Shown here piece by piece: positions 26,169 to 35,882 of a DNA stretch of 47,186 nucleotides. Under the pieces are notes generated by a model. That model was given only the letters and a program-made list of their open reading frames with translations. It did no database searches and was not told the origin of the DNA. Origin of the DNA: an uncultured Paraglaciecola sp. (GTDB lineage: Bacteria > Pseudomonadota > Gammaproteobacteria > Enterobacterales > Alteromonadaceae); the NCBI GenBank assembly GCA_947498355.1, contig CANMKA010000031.1, forward strand, positions 1 through 47,186, read 5' to 3'. Position 1 is the first letter of the stretch; every line of letters begins with the position of its first letter. Position numbers and translations under genes: made by a program.

Positions 26169-26939
26169 TTACTTGGTTTTTGGAATGGGCTGCCCCTGAG
26201 CATCAACGGCTGGTGTGTTGCTGCTCATTACACCCGCACCCAGCTTTTGGTAAACATTGACAGGTGCCACACTGTTTTTACCTCGATTATCGGCCAACAG
26301 CACCTCACCATAGGCTTTATAGTTCGCCCAAGGCATTCTAAATCTAGGTTTTTCTGTCTCTACCGTTTTGTAAAAGGCAAATTCACTAATTAGCTGAGTT
26401 TGCTTATCGATAAACAACTCATACTTATTGTCTGGCGTCACGCCAACGTCATTAAAGGTCATGGTTAAGACATCTACGGGTTGACCCGTCAAACTTTTAT
26501 CTTCTCGGGCGTAAGTCAAATTAACACCGGGATCATGCAATTTAAATGGCATAACTAACCAGTAAGAATCGTTGATCCAAACTCGGTAGCCCCAATTTAG
26601 TTTTTTTCTAAGCTCGGCCAAATCAGATACCAGCTGCCCTTGCTGCCACCATTGACCTTGCTTGGTATGAATGTTCATAACCAGTACATCATCAAGGTTT
26701 TCGCCAAATTCAATGCGAATGTCACCTGTATGCTTATCCCATATATGGAAGCGCTTACCGAAAAAATTCCAGCTAACAAACCTAAGCTGGTCGTAATTGT
26801 CTCTGCCGCCCATTGCAACCAAAGTTTGGTTGGCTATCTTGGCCGATTTCTGGTCGTGGGCATATTCATTGGCATGAGAGGAAAAACATAAAAGGCTAAG
26901 TAACAAGGTAAAATAAAAGGTTAGTGATTTGGTTATCAT
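26169..26939 (-). CDS. Exported protein, LolA-like beta fold, unknown function
   Basis: 256 aa from ATG 26939, which gives a normal signal peptide (MITKSLTFYFTLLLSLLCFSSHA); an upstream in-frame Met would add an unlikely leader. The mature protein has repeated beta-strand phrases (LRFVSWNFFGKRFHIWDKHTGD, YELFIDKQTQLISEFAF) like proteins with the LolA/LppX half-barrel. Conserved Trp-rich core: GQWWQQGQ, NWGYRVWINDSYWLVMPFKL. Probably periplasmic, binding a lipid or hydrophobic ligand. Follows pgpA's direction but is separated from it by its own promoter region containing a direct repeat. Confidence 0.55.
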   Translation of the reverse strand: MITKSLTFYFTLLLSLLCFSSHANEYAHDQKSAKIANQTLVAMGGRDNYDQLRFVSWNFFGKRFHIWDKHTGDIRIEFGENLDDVLVMNIHTKQGQWWQQGQLVSDLAELRKKLNWGYRVWINDSYWLVMPFKLHDPGVNLTYAREDKSLTGQPVDVLTMTFNDVGVTPDNKYELFIDKQTQLISEFAFYKTVETEKPRFRMPWANYKAYGEVLLADNRGKNSVAPVNVYQKLGAGVMSSNTPAVDAQGQPIPKTK

Positions 26940-26953
26940 CTTTATACTCTTAG

Positions 26954-26981
26954 TGTCGAAAATACAATTGTCGAAAATACA
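26954..26981. repeat. 13-bp direct repeat before the LolA-like gene
   Basis: TGTCGAAAATACA occurs at 26954-26966 and again at 26969-26981, spacing 15 bp, immediately upstream of the gene that starts at 26939. It could be a tandem regulator site or a simple duplication. As an in-frame upstream extension of the ORF, it explains the spurious CIFDNCIFDT leader. Confidence 0.4.
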
Positions 26982-27000
26982 GTCGGACAAAACTCTATCA

Positions 27001-27483
27001 TTAAAGCCAGTAAATAAATAGATGAGTACCAGCCAAGGCCATCAAGCCCGCAATGATGTCGTCGAGCATTATGCCTAAACCACCATGTAAACGTTTATCG
27101 ATAAAACCGATAGGCCAAGGCTTGGCGATATCAAACAACCTAAACAGTAAAAATCCAACGAGCACAGAATGCCAGCTAATTGGTACGGCTATCATAGTGA
27201 TCAGCAGGCCAGCAATCTCGTCCCAAACAATAGAAGAGTCGTCGTGTACCTGCATGTCTCTGGCGGTCACACCACATAGGTACACACCCAATACACATAC
27301 CAGTAGCGTAACCCCTAAGTACACATATAAGGGCGTAAACAACCCAAGTAAGACCACCAAAGGCACAGCCGCTAGCGTACCAAAAGTACCCGGTGCTTTT
27401 GGCGCTAAACCGCTACCAAAACCAAGGGCTAAAAAGTGAATGGGGTTAAGTAAGCGAACGCGTTGTCGAATATCAGGTTGCAT
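27001..27483 (-). CDS. pgpA: Phosphatidylglycerophosphatase A
   Basis: 160 aa membrane enzyme that removes phosphate from phosphatidylglycerophosphate. Conserved start FGSGLAPKAPGTFGT, then DDSSIVWDEIAGLL and the C-terminal GGLGIMLDDIIAGL; four membrane spans. The thiL-pgpA order is conserved in gammaproteobacteria. It starts 14 bp downstream of thiL. Confidence 0.96.
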   Translation of the reverse strand: MQPDIRQRVRLLNPIHFLALGFGSGLAPKAPGTFGTLAAVPLVVLLGLFTPLYVYLGVTLLVCVLGVYLCGVTARDMQVHDDSSIVWDEIAGLLITMIAVPISWHSVLVGFLLFRLFDIAKPWPIGFIDKRLHGGLGIMLDDIIAGLMALAGTHLFIYWL

Positions 27484-27497
27484 ATGTTCCCCAAAGA

Positions 27498-28472
27498 CTA
27501 AAAGTGTTGGTAACCCAAAGTTTGGGTCGCAAAAGGTTGGTCATTTTGCTTCAACTCTAATTTACCAGAGCGATTAATATGGCCGACACACATTGCCATG
27601 GCATTCACGCTAGACAAAGCCGTTTCTAGTTTGCCTTTTTGCTCTTCGTTTATGGTAAACAATAGCTCATAGTCATCCCCTGCACTTAACGCATAATTAA
27701 TTGCTGTAGGCCTGTCAACTGACTCCGTCATAGCGGTTGATAAAGGCAAGTGATCCACATCAACCACAGCACCGCATTCAGATGCGGCCAAAATATGCCC
27801 CAAATCAGAAATCAAACCGTCAGACAAATCGATGCAAGAACTGGCCATACGGCGAAGTAACGTCCCAACCAACAACCTAGGCGTTGGCGAATTTAAACGC
27901 TTTAGCAAAAATTCGCCATGGGCGGGTAACAGCGGCTCACGAATAACCTTGTCAGCTTCTCCTTTAGCGATTGCCAAGCCTAAACCCGCGTCACCTATGC
28001 TACCTGTAACATAAATCAGATCACCAGGATTTGCACCGCCACGAGTAATTGCTTGGCCTTTAGGAACAAAGCCTTGAGCCGTAATTGTAATGGCTAACGG
28101 GCCTTGTACTGTATCGCCGCCAATCAACTGAATCGAGTAATACTCAAGATGCTGGCGCAGCCCTTCAGAAAAGGCTTCTAACCACGACTGGTCGACTTCG
28201 GGTAAGCTCAAAGACAAGCTGATCCATGCTGGCTCTGCGCCCATCGCGGCTAAATCACTTAAATTTACTGCTATGGCTTTTTGGGCGATGGTAAAAGGAT
28301 CTGCATCAGGTAAAAAGTGTACGCCACTCAGTAAGGTATCTGTGGTAGTAACCAGAGCTTGACCATCGGGTATGTGGGTAATGGCAGCGTCGTCACCAAT
28401 ACCTATGATAACGTCTTTTCGGGTACTGGTTTTTTGCTTGAAGAAATGATCAATAAGGCTAAATTCTTTCAC
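27498..28472 (-). CDS. thiL: Thiamine-monophosphate kinase
   Basis: 324 aa from GTG 28472 (MKEFSLIDHFF), matching the E. coli length; an ATG at 28518 lies inside the upstream terminator hairpin and is unlikely. Phosphorylates ThMP to ThDP, the cofactor of Dxs encoded nearby. Motifs: GIGDDAAI, TTDTLLSGVHF, LSDLAAMGAEPAWISL, GGDTVQGPLAIT, CIDLSDGLISDLGHI and AGDDYELLFT. A strong terminator separates it from nusB, so expression may depend on read-through. Confidence 0.96.
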   Translation of the reverse strand: MKEFSLIDHFFKQKTSTRKDVIIGIGDDAAITHIPDGQALVTTTDTLLSGVHFLPDADPFTIAQKAIAVNLSDLAAMGAEPAWISLSLSLPEVDQSWLEAFSEGLRQHLEYYSIQLIGGDTVQGPLAITITAQGFVPKGQAITRGGANPGDLIYVTGSIGDAGLGLAIAKGEADKVIREPLLPAHGEFLLKRLNSPTPRLLVGTLLRRMASSCIDLSDGLISDLGHILAASECGAVVDVDHLPLSTAMTESVDRPTAINYALSAGDDYELLFTINEEQKGKLETALSSVNAMAMCVGHINRSGKLELKQNDQPFATQTLGYQHF

Positions 28473-28496
28473 GATACAAACAATCCGTTGGTGTGT

Positions 28497-28531
28497 ATAA
28501 AAACAAAACCCCAACATATTGTTGGGGTTTT
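28497..28531 (-). terminator. Intrinsic terminator between nusB and thiL
   Basis: 12-bp stem AAAACCCCAACA / TGTTGGGGTTTT (28505-28516 / 28520-28531), 8 nt after the nusB stop. On the minus strand a TTTTGTTTTTA tract follows. Either nusB transcripts end here, or thiL-pgpA are made by partial read-through. Confidence 0.8.
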
Positions 28532-28539
28532 TGAAGAGG

Positions 28540-28962
28540 TTAAGCGCGCTCGTTTTTACGTAGTGTTTTAATGGCTTTATCTAGTACGCCATTAACAAAT
28601 TTATGACTTTCGTCGGCTCCGAACGATTTAGCTAATTCAATGGCTTCGTTGATCACCACCTTATAAGGAACATCGATACGAGCAACTAGCTCGTAGGTAG
28701 CAATGCGCAAAATGGCATTTTCTACCGGATCTAGTTCTTCAGGTAAGCGGCCAAGGTAAGGCTTAATTTTAGCATCTAGCTCAGCTGTATCTTTAACCAC
28801 AGCACGCAATAACTCCAAAAAGTATTCGGTATCAACTTTTTGCATGTTGTTACTCGTAACCATGCTTAACTCTACTTGCTCGACAGGAACTTTATTCAAC
28901 TGCCAGCCGTAAACGGCCTGTAACGCGAGCTGTCTCGCTAGGCGACGTGCTTTTGGTTTCAC
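28540..28962 (-). CDS. nusB: Transcription antitermination factor NusB
   Basis: 140 aa all-helical protein. With NusE it binds boxA of rRNA leaders and helps RNA polymerase antiterminate. Typical phrases: RRLARQLALQAVYGWQ, DPVENAILRIATYEL, PYKVVINEAIELAKSFG and KFVNGVLDKA. It begins one base after the ribH stop, so the two are coupled. The following terminator makes it the last efficiently transcribed gene of the operon. Confidence 0.97.
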   Translation of the reverse strand: MKPKARRLARQLALQAVYGWQLNKVPVEQVELSMVTSNNMQKVDTEYFLELLRAVVKDTAELDAKIKPYLGRLPEELDPVENAILRIATYELVARIDVPYKVVINEAIELAKSFGADESHKFVNGVLDKAIKTLRKNERA

Positions 28963-29439
28963 CTATTTTGCCTCTTCGATATTTGCCAGCACGTTCACCA
29001 TTTCAAGGGCGCCGATAGCTGCTTCTGCGCCTTTGTTTCCAGCTTTAGTGCCAGAACGTTCGATGGCTTGTTCTATGCTATCTGTGGTGATCACACCAAA
29101 TGAGACAGGAATACCAAAATCTAACGATACTTGTGCTAGCCCTTTGTTACACTCGCCAGCAACAAAATCAAAATGCGGTGTGCCGCCACGAATAACGGCA
29201 CCCAACGCAATAATAGCGTCATATTTATTTTGCTCAGCTAGTTTTTTAGCAGCAATTGGCAGCTCATACGCGCCCGGTACTCGAACAAGAGTAATATCTT
29301 GGTCGTTCACTTCACCGTGTCGTTCAAGGGCATCAACCGCACCTTCTACCAAGCTTTCAACAACAAAACTGTTAAAGCGAGATACAACTAATGCGAATTT
29401 TTTACCTGTGGCGCGAACGTTACCTTCAATAATATTCAT
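28963..29439 (-). CDS. ribH: 6,7-dimethyl-8-ribityllumazine synthase
   Basis: 158 aa, normal length. Joins the ribityl-pyrimidinedione with 3,4-dihydroxy-2-butanone 4-phosphate. Motifs: [39 protein letters not shown] and the GNKGAEAA end. A 13-bp GC-rich hairpin with T-run precedes it, so it may be transcribed separately from ribBA. Also called ribE in some nomenclatures. Confidence 0.97.
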   Translation of the reverse strand: MNIIEGNVRATGKKFALVVSRFNSFVVESLVEGAVDALERHGEVNDQDITLVRVPGAYELPIAAKKLAEQNKYDAIIALGAVIRGGTPHFDFVAGECNKGLAQVSLDFGIPVSFGVITTDSIEQAIERSGTKAGNKGAEAAIGALEMVNVLANIEEAK

Positions 29440-29454
29440 TTCAAATACCTTACT

Positions 29455-29493
29455 AGAAAAATCGGCGCGCAGTTTACCACAACTGCGCGCCGA
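29455..29493 (-). terminator. Intrinsic terminator/attenuator between ribBA and ribH
   Basis: Perfect 13-bp GC-rich stem TCGGCGCGCAGTT / AACTGCGCGCCGA (29462-29474 / 29481-29493), 6-nt loop, followed on the minus strand by TTTTTC. It lies 41 bp after the ribBA stop and ends 22 bp before ribH. Confidence 0.8.
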
Positions 29494-29534
29494 GTATTAA
29501 ATAATTTAGTCGATTATCTTAGGGATTTTATTTG

Positions 29535-30635
29535 TTAGATTTCGACGTACTCTACTACCTCTAAGCCATAGCCAGATAGTGCGTGGTATTTTTTAGGTTT
29601 GCTGATTAAGCGCATTTGTTTAACGCCCAAACTGGCTAAGATTTGACTGCCCACCCCAACAGTACGAGACGTCCCTTGCCATTTGGCTGTAGAGGGTAAA
29701 TCGCCATTATCTTCAGCTTCAAATAACTTAACTTGCGAGACCAAATCTTCATTTTTACCTAATAAAACCAACACTCCGCCATGCTCTGCAATGTATTGCT
29801 GGGCCTGAGCTAAACCAACACTACGATTTAATGAGCGTTGCGAGCCTAACATGTCACTAAAGGTATTTTGTAAATGCACTCTCACTAAGGTCGGCGTGGT
29901 GTCCGAAATTTCACCTTTGCACAAGGCAAAATGCACTTGATTGTCGATAGAGTCTTTAAACGTAACCAAATCAAACTCGCCATATTCAGTAGGCAACTTG
30001 CAACTGGCAATTCGCTCAATGGTGGTTTCGTGTAAATTGCGATATTCAATTAAGTCGGCAATAGTGCCAATTTTTAAATTATGTTTACTGGCAAATTGCT
30101 CTAACTCAGGGCGTCTTGCCATGCTGCCGTCTTCGTTTAAAATCTCAACAATTACAGAGGCCGCTTCGCATCCTGCCAACCTAGCAAGGTCAATACCTGC
30201 TTCTGTATGCCCTGCCCGATTTAACACACCGCCTTCTTTACCAATCAGCGGAAATATGTGCCCAGGCTGAACAATATCTTTAGCCTGCGCATCAGGGGCT
30301 ACAGCCGCTAAAATAGTGCGAGCTCGGTCTGCAGCCGAAATGCCGGTTGTTACCCCTTCTGCCGCTTCAATAGACACAGTAAAGTTGGTCGAAAATTGGG
30401 CGCCGTTATTATCTACCATTAAGGGTAAATTTAACCGACGGCAACGCTCAGCAGACATAGGTAAACATACCAGCCCTCTGGCGTGAGTCACCATAAAGTT
30501 AATGGCCTCTGGGGTCACATGTTCGGCTGCCATGATGATATCGCCTTCGTTTTCGCGGTCTTCATCATCCATTAATATCACCATCTTGCCTTGGCGAATA
30601 TCTTCGATTATTTCTTCACTGCTATTAAGTACCAT
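29535..30635 (-). CDS. ribBA: 3,4-dihydroxy-2-butanone-4-phosphate synthase with degenerate GTP cyclohydrolase II domain
   Basis: 366 aa. The N-terminal domain (1-200) is Rib[44 protein letters not shown]; it converts ribulose 5-phosphate to DHBP and formate. The C-terminal half (about 205-366) has the RibA fold, but the zinc site expected after RVH is gone: it reads [20 protein letters not shown] with no Cys. The GTP-hydrolysing activity is therefore probably lost, and a separate ribA should exist elsewhere. It is in the riboflavin operon between ribE and ribH. Confidence 0.94.
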   Translation of the reverse strand: MVLNSSEEIIEDIRQGKMVILMDDEDRENEGDIIMAAEHVTPEAINFMVTHARGLVCLPMSAERCRRLNLPLMVDNNGAQFSTNFTVSIEAAEGVTTGISAADRARTILAAVAPDAQAKDIVQPGHIFPLIGKEGGVLNRAGHTEAGIDLARLAGCEAASVIVEILNEDGSMARRPELEQFASKHNLKIGTIADLIEYRNLHETTIERIASCKLPTEYGEFDLVTFKDSIDNQVHFALCKGEISDTTPTLVRVHLQNTFSDMLGSQRSLNRSVGLAQAQQYIAEHGGVLVLLGKNEDLVSQVKLFEAEDNGDLPSTAKWQGTSRTVGVGSQILASLGVKQMRLISKPKKYHALSGYGLEVVEYVEI

Positions 30636-30781
30636 AGTTTCTCTTTGTCGTTTCCACGTAAGGGGAGACGGTTAGTATTTCGTCTAGAGCAGACCATTAT
30701 AAACCCAAACCACTTAAAAACACTTGGTTTCAGCTGATTTGGGCATATCTGCATTGTTCGCCCAACATAATCTCAGCTGGG

Positions 30782-31450
30782 TTATTTTAGATAACCATTT
30801 TCAGCTAAAAACGCCATGCTGATATCTTGACCTGCAGTAGGCTGTTCGTGAGCAGCTTTATCACCCAATACTAATCTTTCTAAATAGCGGGCGATAACAT
30901 CTACCTCAAGGTTTACTTTAGTGCCCTTTTGGTATTGCCCAATGATAGTTTCTTGCAGACTATGGGGGATCAAGGTCAATAAAAACTTGGCACCCTTAAC
31001 TTGGTTTACCGTTAAGCTCACACCATCAACGGTAATCGAACCTTTTTCAGCCAAGTATTTAGCCAAACTGTCTGGGGCGTGTACCCAGATTTCCACGTAT
31101 CGACCAACCTGTGCCACAGACAATACCTCGCCCACGCCATCAACATGCCCACTCACTATGTGTCCACCTAAGCGGCCATTAGCTTGCAGGGCTTTTTCTA
31201 GATTGACTCGACTCCCAGCTTGATAACTGGCAAAACCCGTACGCTTAATGGTCTCGTGAGAAACGTCGGCACTGAATCCGTGCGCACTATATTCAACCAC
31301 AGTCAGGCACACGCCATTGTTGGCAATGCTGTCACCTAGATTCACATCACTCATGTCGAGTTTAGTCGTTTTAATCGACAGGCGAATATCATCGCCATTG
31401 GGTGTAAGGCTTTGAATGACGCCTACATCTTCTATTATTCCGGTAAACAT
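30782..31450 (-). CDS. ribE: Riboflavin synthase subunit alpha
   Basis: 222 aa from ATG 31450 (MFTGIIEDVG, the invariant start). Two lumazine-binding barrels in tandem: the first with SIANNGVCLTV and GGHIVSGHVDGVG, the second with KGSITVDGVSLTVNQV and IPHSL. It dismutates two lumazines to riboflavin. 34 bp downstream of ribD. Also named ribC in some genomes. The 146-bp gap to ribBA has stem-forming repeats but no FMN riboswitch consensus. Confidence 0.97.
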   Translation of the reverse strand: MFTGIIEDVGVIQSLTPNGDDIRLSIKTTKLDMSDVNLGDSIANNGVCLTVVEYSAHGFSADVSHETIKRTGFASYQAGSRVNLEKALQANGRLGGHIVSGHVDGVGEVLSVAQVGRYVEIWVHAPDSLAKYLAEKGSITVDGVSLTVNQVKGAKFLLTLIPHSLQETIIGQYQKGTKVNLEVDVIARYLERLVLGDKAAHEQPTAGQDISMAFLAENGYLK

Positions 31451-31484
31451 AATATTGTTACTCTGATTTGAATGACTTGCACTG

Positions 31485-32627
31485 CTATTGATTAGGTTCA
31501 ATTAGGGCAGTAAGTTTGATATCAACGCCTACTTGCCTAACATCTGTCCAAGTCAATTGGGTGATGTCTTGCATCGACTGCACAGTGCGTGAATTAAACA
31601 AGTTTTGCCCTGCGCCTCCAATAAGTTTGGGCGCTTGATATAAAATCAACTCATCTACCTGATGATTATCTAGCAAGGCACCTGCTAAGGTCGCTCCGGC
31701 TTCGATCCAAATCTCATTTAACTGCAGTCGACCTAAATGCTGAAAAACCGCTTCTAAGTCTAGTTTATTGCCATTGGCCTGAGCTTGCCATTGCTGCACA
31801 TGCTCTGCAAACATATGCACACTGGGCTCACGGTTGATGATCAGTACATCAGACTGCTTACGTCCTTTACCTGACTGCAAACATTTTAATTCAGGGGTAA
31901 GTTGATTTCGACCGTCGAGTAATACCCTAAGTGGCTGGCGTAAAGCAGATAATGGCAAAACAGATTCAGTAAGCCCTAGTTCGTCGTAACGAACATTAAG
32001 ACTGGGGTTATCAGCAAGCACAGTGCCAGAGCCAGATAACACAGCACAACTTTTGGCTCGATGGCGCTGCACGTCTTGTCTAGCCGCTGGGCTTGTGATC
32101 CACTGACTAAGGCCATTTTGCAAGGCGGTTTTACCGTCTAAACTAGAGGCTAGCTTAATCGTTACCCAGGGTTTACCGGTTTGCATTCGTTTAATAAACC
32201 CACGGTTTAACGCCTTAGCACTTTGCTCTAATAATCCAAACTGCGTCACAATGCCCTGTTGTTCGAGCATTTTTAAACCATTACCCGATACGTTAGGGTT
32301 GGGGTCTATCATAGCGGCGACCACTCGGGTTACCCCTGCATCAATCAAGGCTTGGGCACAAGGTGGAGTTCGACCAAAATGACTACAAGGCTCAAGGGTG
32401 ACATAAGCTGTTGCACCTTTTGCTCGGGAGCCAGCCTCGCGTAAAGCATGTACTTCGGCGTGGGCTGTTCCGGCTTTTTGGTGCCAGCCTTGCCCTACAC
32501 GCTCGCCACTTTTATCAACAATCACGCACCCCACATTTGGATTCGGCGTAGTAGTATATTGACCTTGTTTAGCGAGCGTAATGGCCTTAGCCATATGCTG
32601 ATGGTCAGCTAACGAAAATTCAGACAA
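31485..32627 (-). CDS. ribD: Bifunctional pyrimidine deaminase/reductase RibD
   Basis: 380 aa. The N-terminal deaminase (1-145) has the zinc site HAEVHALREAG and PCSHFGRTPPCAQAL; the C-terminal NADPH reductase (about 150-375) has KLASSLDGKTAL and EAGATLAGALL. It performs the second and third steps of riboflavin synthesis. Follows nrdR by 35 bp on the same strand. Confidence 0.97.
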   Translation of the reverse strand: MSEFSLADHQHMAKAITLAKQGQYTTTPNPNVGCVIVDKSGERVGQGWHQKAGTAHAEVHALREAGSRAKGATAYVTLEPCSHFGRTPPCAQALIDAGVTRVVAAMIDPNPNVSGNGLKMLEQQGIVTQFGLLEQSAKALNRGFIKRMQTGKPWVTIKLASSLDGKTALQNGLSQWITSPAARQDVQRHRAKSCAVLSGSGTVLADNPSLNVRYDELGLTESVLPLSALRQPLRVLLDGRNQLTPELKCLQSGKGRKQSDVLIINREPSVHMFAEHVQQWQAQANGNKLDLEAVFQHLGRLQLNEIWIEAGATLAGALLDNHQVDELILYQAPKLIGGAGQNLFNSRTVQSMQDITQLTWTDVRQVGVDIKLTALIEPNQ

Positions 32628-32662
32628 GGGGTTCTCTTTTTTTCACTCGGTTCATGGTTAAA

Positions 32663-33112
32663 TTAATCGCCGAGTCTGGCAATTTCTTCGCCAAACTCAC
32701 GAATATCTTCAAAAGAGCGGTAAACAGAGGCAAAACGCACATAGGCTACTTTATCTAACTCTTTTAGGGCATCCATAATCAAGTTACCCAAAAATTCACT
32801 GGTTAGTTCTCGCTCCCCCGTGGCGCGCAAGGATGACTTCAAGCGGCTAATACACTCTTCGACTTGTTCGGTACTGACCGGCCTTTTTTCAAGGGCTCGC
32901 TGCAAACCCGCTCGAAGCTTATCTTCGTTAAATGGCTCCCTAGAACCATCGCGTTTAACGATTCTGGGCATGACTAGCTCAGCCATTTCAAAGGTTGTGT
33001 ATCGCTCTTTACAGACAGTGCACTCGCGCCTGCGCCTTACTTGACTGCCATCAGCCACCAGCCGAGAATCAATCACTTTAGTATCTTGGATCGAACAAAA
33101 TGGACAATGCAT
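32663..33112 (-). CDS. nrdR: Transcriptional repressor NrdR
   Basis: 149 aa. Zinc ribbon [17 protein letters not shown] ... [16 protein letters not shown], then the ATP-cone domain (about 49-139) with [19 protein letters not shown]. It represses ribonucleotide reductase genes in response to dATP/ATP. First gene of the nrdR-rib operon, downstream of glyA and its terminator. Confidence 0.97.
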   Translation of the reverse strand: MHCPFCSIQDTKVIDSRLVADGSQVRRRRECTVCKERYTTFEMAELVMPRIVKRDGSREPFNEDKLRAGLQRALEKRPVSTEQVEECISRLKSSLRATGERELTSEFLGNLIMDALKELDKVAYVRFASVYRSFEDIREFGEEIARLGD

Positions 33113-33186
33113 AACACCCGCTCCCTAGAATCTGAAAAACATACCAATATGCGATAAGTCTACCGTAATCTCGACCTGTACCCTAC

Positions 33187-33212
33187 AAAAAAGCCGACTT
33201 TCGTCGGCTTTT
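33187..33212 (-). terminator. Intrinsic terminator of glyA
   Basis: 10-bp stem AAAAGCCGAC / GTCGGCTTTT (33189-33198 / 33203-33212) with a GAAA loop and T-run on the minus strand, 37 bp after the glyA stop and before nrdR. Confidence 0.88.
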
Positions 33213-33249
33213 CACTCAAGCTAGTTAAGCTTTATAAGTCTAGCGAAGA

Positions 33250-34506
33250 CTAAGCGTAAACTGGGAATGCCTCACACAGTTCAACGACTTCACCTTTTAC
33301 GCGCTCAATTACCGATGCATCACCGATATTGTCTAGCACGTCACAGATCCAGTTAGCCACTTGCTTAGCTTGCTCTTCTTTGAAGCCACGGCGCGTAATA
33401 GCCGGGGAGCCAATACGCAAACCACTGGTAACAAACGGAGAACGAGGGTCGTTAGGCACTGAGTTTTTGTTTACTGTGATATTGGCTGCACCTAATGCGG
33501 CATCAGCGTCTTTGCCTGTGTACTCTTTACCAATTAAATCTAGCAAGAACAGATGGTTATCCGTTCCACCAGACACCACTTTGTGACCACGCTCTTGGAT
33601 CACGGCAACCATAGCTTTTGCATTGTTAACCACTTGCTGCTGGTATACTTTAAATTCTGGCTCTAAGGCTTCTTTAAACGCTACAGCTTTTGCTGCAATA
33701 ACGTGGCACAAAGGACCACCTTGGTTACCAGGGAAAACCGAGCTATTTAATTTTTTATAAATAGCCTCGTCGCCACATGCAGACAAGATTAGTCCACCAC
33801 GAGGACCAGCCAATGTTTTGTGCGTAGTTGTAGTCACAACATGCGCGTGTGGCAATGGGCTAGGATAAACGCCAGCGGCTACTAGTCCTGCCACGTGAGC
33901 CATATCAACTAGCAAGTACGCGCCAACCTTGTCGGCGATTTCGCGGAACTTCTGCCAATCAACAATTCCAGAATAAGCAGAGAAGCCACCAATAATCATT
34001 TTAGGCTTGTGCTCAAGGGCTAGCGCTTCAACTTGTTCCATGTCAATTTCACCGGTTTCTGGGTGTAATCCGTATTGAACAGCATTATAGGTTTTGCCTG
34101 AGAAGCTAACTGATGCACCGTGCGTTAAGTGTCCACCATGCGCCAAGCTCATACCTAAAACCGTGTCACCCGCTTCAATTAACGCCATAAAAACAGCGGT
34201 ATTCGCCTGCGAACCTGCATGAGGCTGAACGTTAGCGTAGTCAGCGCCAAATAATTGCTTTGCACGCTCGATAGCTAAATCTTCTGCTATGTCTACGTAT
34301 TCACAACCGCCGTAATAACGTTTGTGAGGGTAACCTTCAGCGTATTTATTAGTAAGTTGAGAGCCCTGAGCCTCTAACACGCGAGGGCTACAGTAGTTTT
34401 CTGAAGCGATCAATTCAATGTGATGCTCTTGGCGTTGGTTTTCGTCTTGAATTGCTTGGTACAACTCGGGATCGAAATCAGCAATGTTCATGTCACGTGT
34501 TAGCAT
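33250..34506 (-). CDS. glyA: Serine hydroxymethyltransferase
   Basis: 418 aa, near identical in length to E. coli GlyA, and the N-terminus [18 protein letters not shown] supports this start. Interconverts serine and glycine with tetrahydrofolate, using PLP. PLP-Lys site [14 protein letters not shown]; other motifs [27 protein letters not shown]. Transcribed alone from a 190-bp upstream region; no PurR box was recognised there. Confidence 0.98.
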   Translation of the reverse strand: MLTRDMNIADFDPELYQAIQDENQRQEHHIELIASENYCSPRVLEAQGSQLTNKYAEGYPHKRYYGGCEYVDIAEDLAIERAKQLFGADYANVQPHAGSQANTAVFMALIEAGDTVLGMSLAHGGHLTHGASVSFSGKTYNAVQYGLHPETGEIDMEQVEALALEHKPKMIIGGFSAYSGIVDWQKFREIADKVGAYLLVDMAHVAGLVAAGVYPSPLPHAHVVTTTTHKTLAGPRGGLILSACGDEAIYKKLNSSVFPGNQGGPLCHVIAAKAVAFKEALEPEFKVYQQQVVNNAKAMVAVIQERGHKVVSGGTDNHLFLLDLIGKEYTGKDADAALGAANITVNKNSVPNDPRSPFVTSGLRIGSPAITRRGFKEEQAKQVANWICDVLDNIGDASVIERVKGEVVELCEAFPVYA

Positions 34507-34699
34507 TAATTTTCCTCAACATCTGAACGGGTGATAATTAGTAGAATTTAAACACCGATTATTTTAAGGGTTTTAGGCAAATTGTATAGGTGAAAAGTGG
34601 TATGAGAAACAACCAAAAGTTGTAACGAACCAGGCCGATTTTCATTGCATGGCTAAAGGTGAGCCCAAAGCGAATCAAACCCTCAGATATCACGCTGCA

Positions 34700-35695
34700 T
34701 TATACACTTTCAACCTCTAGGCCAAACTGCAAACCAATTTGACTTCGGATCTCGTCCATAGTTTGAATAATACCCAAGGACTGCTTGTGATCTAAGGCAT
34801 CGCTTGCCAATTTACCAGCATTGATCGTAGCCAGCATTTCGTCTATTTGATATTCAAAACCATTGATTTTGTGCGGATAATCTAACGCCTCTGTAGTTCC
34901 GTCGGCATATTCAACAACGGCTTGGTCGGTATTCCAAAACATAGCAGGCAACACTATTTTGCCTTCAGAGCCGTGCAAGGTCATAGTATTGGCACAATGA
35001 CTGGTGATTGAGCAACTAAACTGTGATTGCACCCCAGACGCATATTGCATATTAACTAAGGTGGTTTGATCAACACTGCTACCCGCCATTTGTGCGCTAG
35101 CCTGTATTTTTGTGGGGTGACTCTGCATAAAAAACTGACTAAGGGCAATGCTATAAATACCTAAATCGAGTAACGCCCCACCGCCCAGCGCTGGCTGCAT
35201 TAACCGCTCTTTTGGCCGTGTTTGAAAAGCAAAACCAATAGACGAACTAATGTATTGCAATTGGCCAATGGCGCCTTGTTCAAGTTGATAGTTAACTTGG
35301 TGCAAACATGGCATAAAACGGCTCCAAATAGCATCTTGCAAAACCAGATTATTTTGCTCAGCTAAAGCCGTCAATGCAGAAAATTGTTGGGCATTTAAGG
35401 TAGCGGGCTTCTCAAGCAATACATGCTTGCCTGCCAATAAGCACGCCCGAGCTTGGGTATAATGACAACTATTAGGCGTAGCGATATAAACCGCATCAAT
35501 TTCGGGGTCCGCCATTAATGCTTGATAAGTATGGTGTACCTTTACAATACCAAATGTTTTGGCAAAGGCCTCGGCACGCTCAACAGAACGACTGGCTACG
35601 CCTTGTAATTTAGCACTGTGACACTGCTCGGCCGCCTTAGCAAATGTACTTGCAATGTTTCCTGGCCCAATAATCCCCCACCTAACCACTTTCAC
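34700..35695 (-). CDS. Gfo/Idh/MocA-family NAD(P)-dependent oxidoreductase
   Basis: 331 aa. Rossmann domain begins VRWGIIGPGNIASTFA; the EKP motif (VLLEKPATLN) and the C-terminal mixed-sheet domain with GGGALLDLGIYSI are typical of the family, and resemble trans-1,2-dihydrobenzene-1,2-diol dehydrogenase-like members. Substrate, probably a sugar or related polyol, is not predictable. Stands alone, divergent from ettA. Confidence 0.88.
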   Translation of the reverse strand: MKVVRWGIIGPGNIASTFAKAAEQCHSAKLQGVASRSVERAEAFAKTFGIVKVHHTYQALMADPEIDAVYIATPNSCHYTQARACLLAGKHVLLEKPATLNAQQFSALTALAEQNNLVLQDAIWSRFMPCLHQVNYQLEQGAIGQLQYISSSIGFAFQTRPKERLMQPALGGGALLDLGIYSIALSQFFMQSHPTKIQASAQMAGSSVDQTTLVNMQYASGVQSQFSCSITSHCANTMTLHGSEGKIVLPAMFWNTDQAVVEYADGTTEALDYPHKINGFEYQIDEMLATINAGKLASDALDHKQSLGIIQTMDEIRSQIGLQFGLEVESV

Positions 35696-35882
35696 TATCG
35701 TCTCTCCCCGTTATCCTGCGTGCAGTGTTTAACGAGCCAGTATCGTCTAAGGGATCACCAATTACAAACAGAAACCTCTGCCAAAATCTACAGGGTGTCC
35801 ATTCAATAAAAAAGCCAAACAAAGTCTTTGCCCCAAGGAAAGGGTGAATTAGACTAATCGAAATTTTAAAAAGAGAAGCATC

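Noticed and set aside
30636..30781. FMN riboswitch before ribBA
   Set aside because: The conserved RFN-element blocks are not present here or before ribD.
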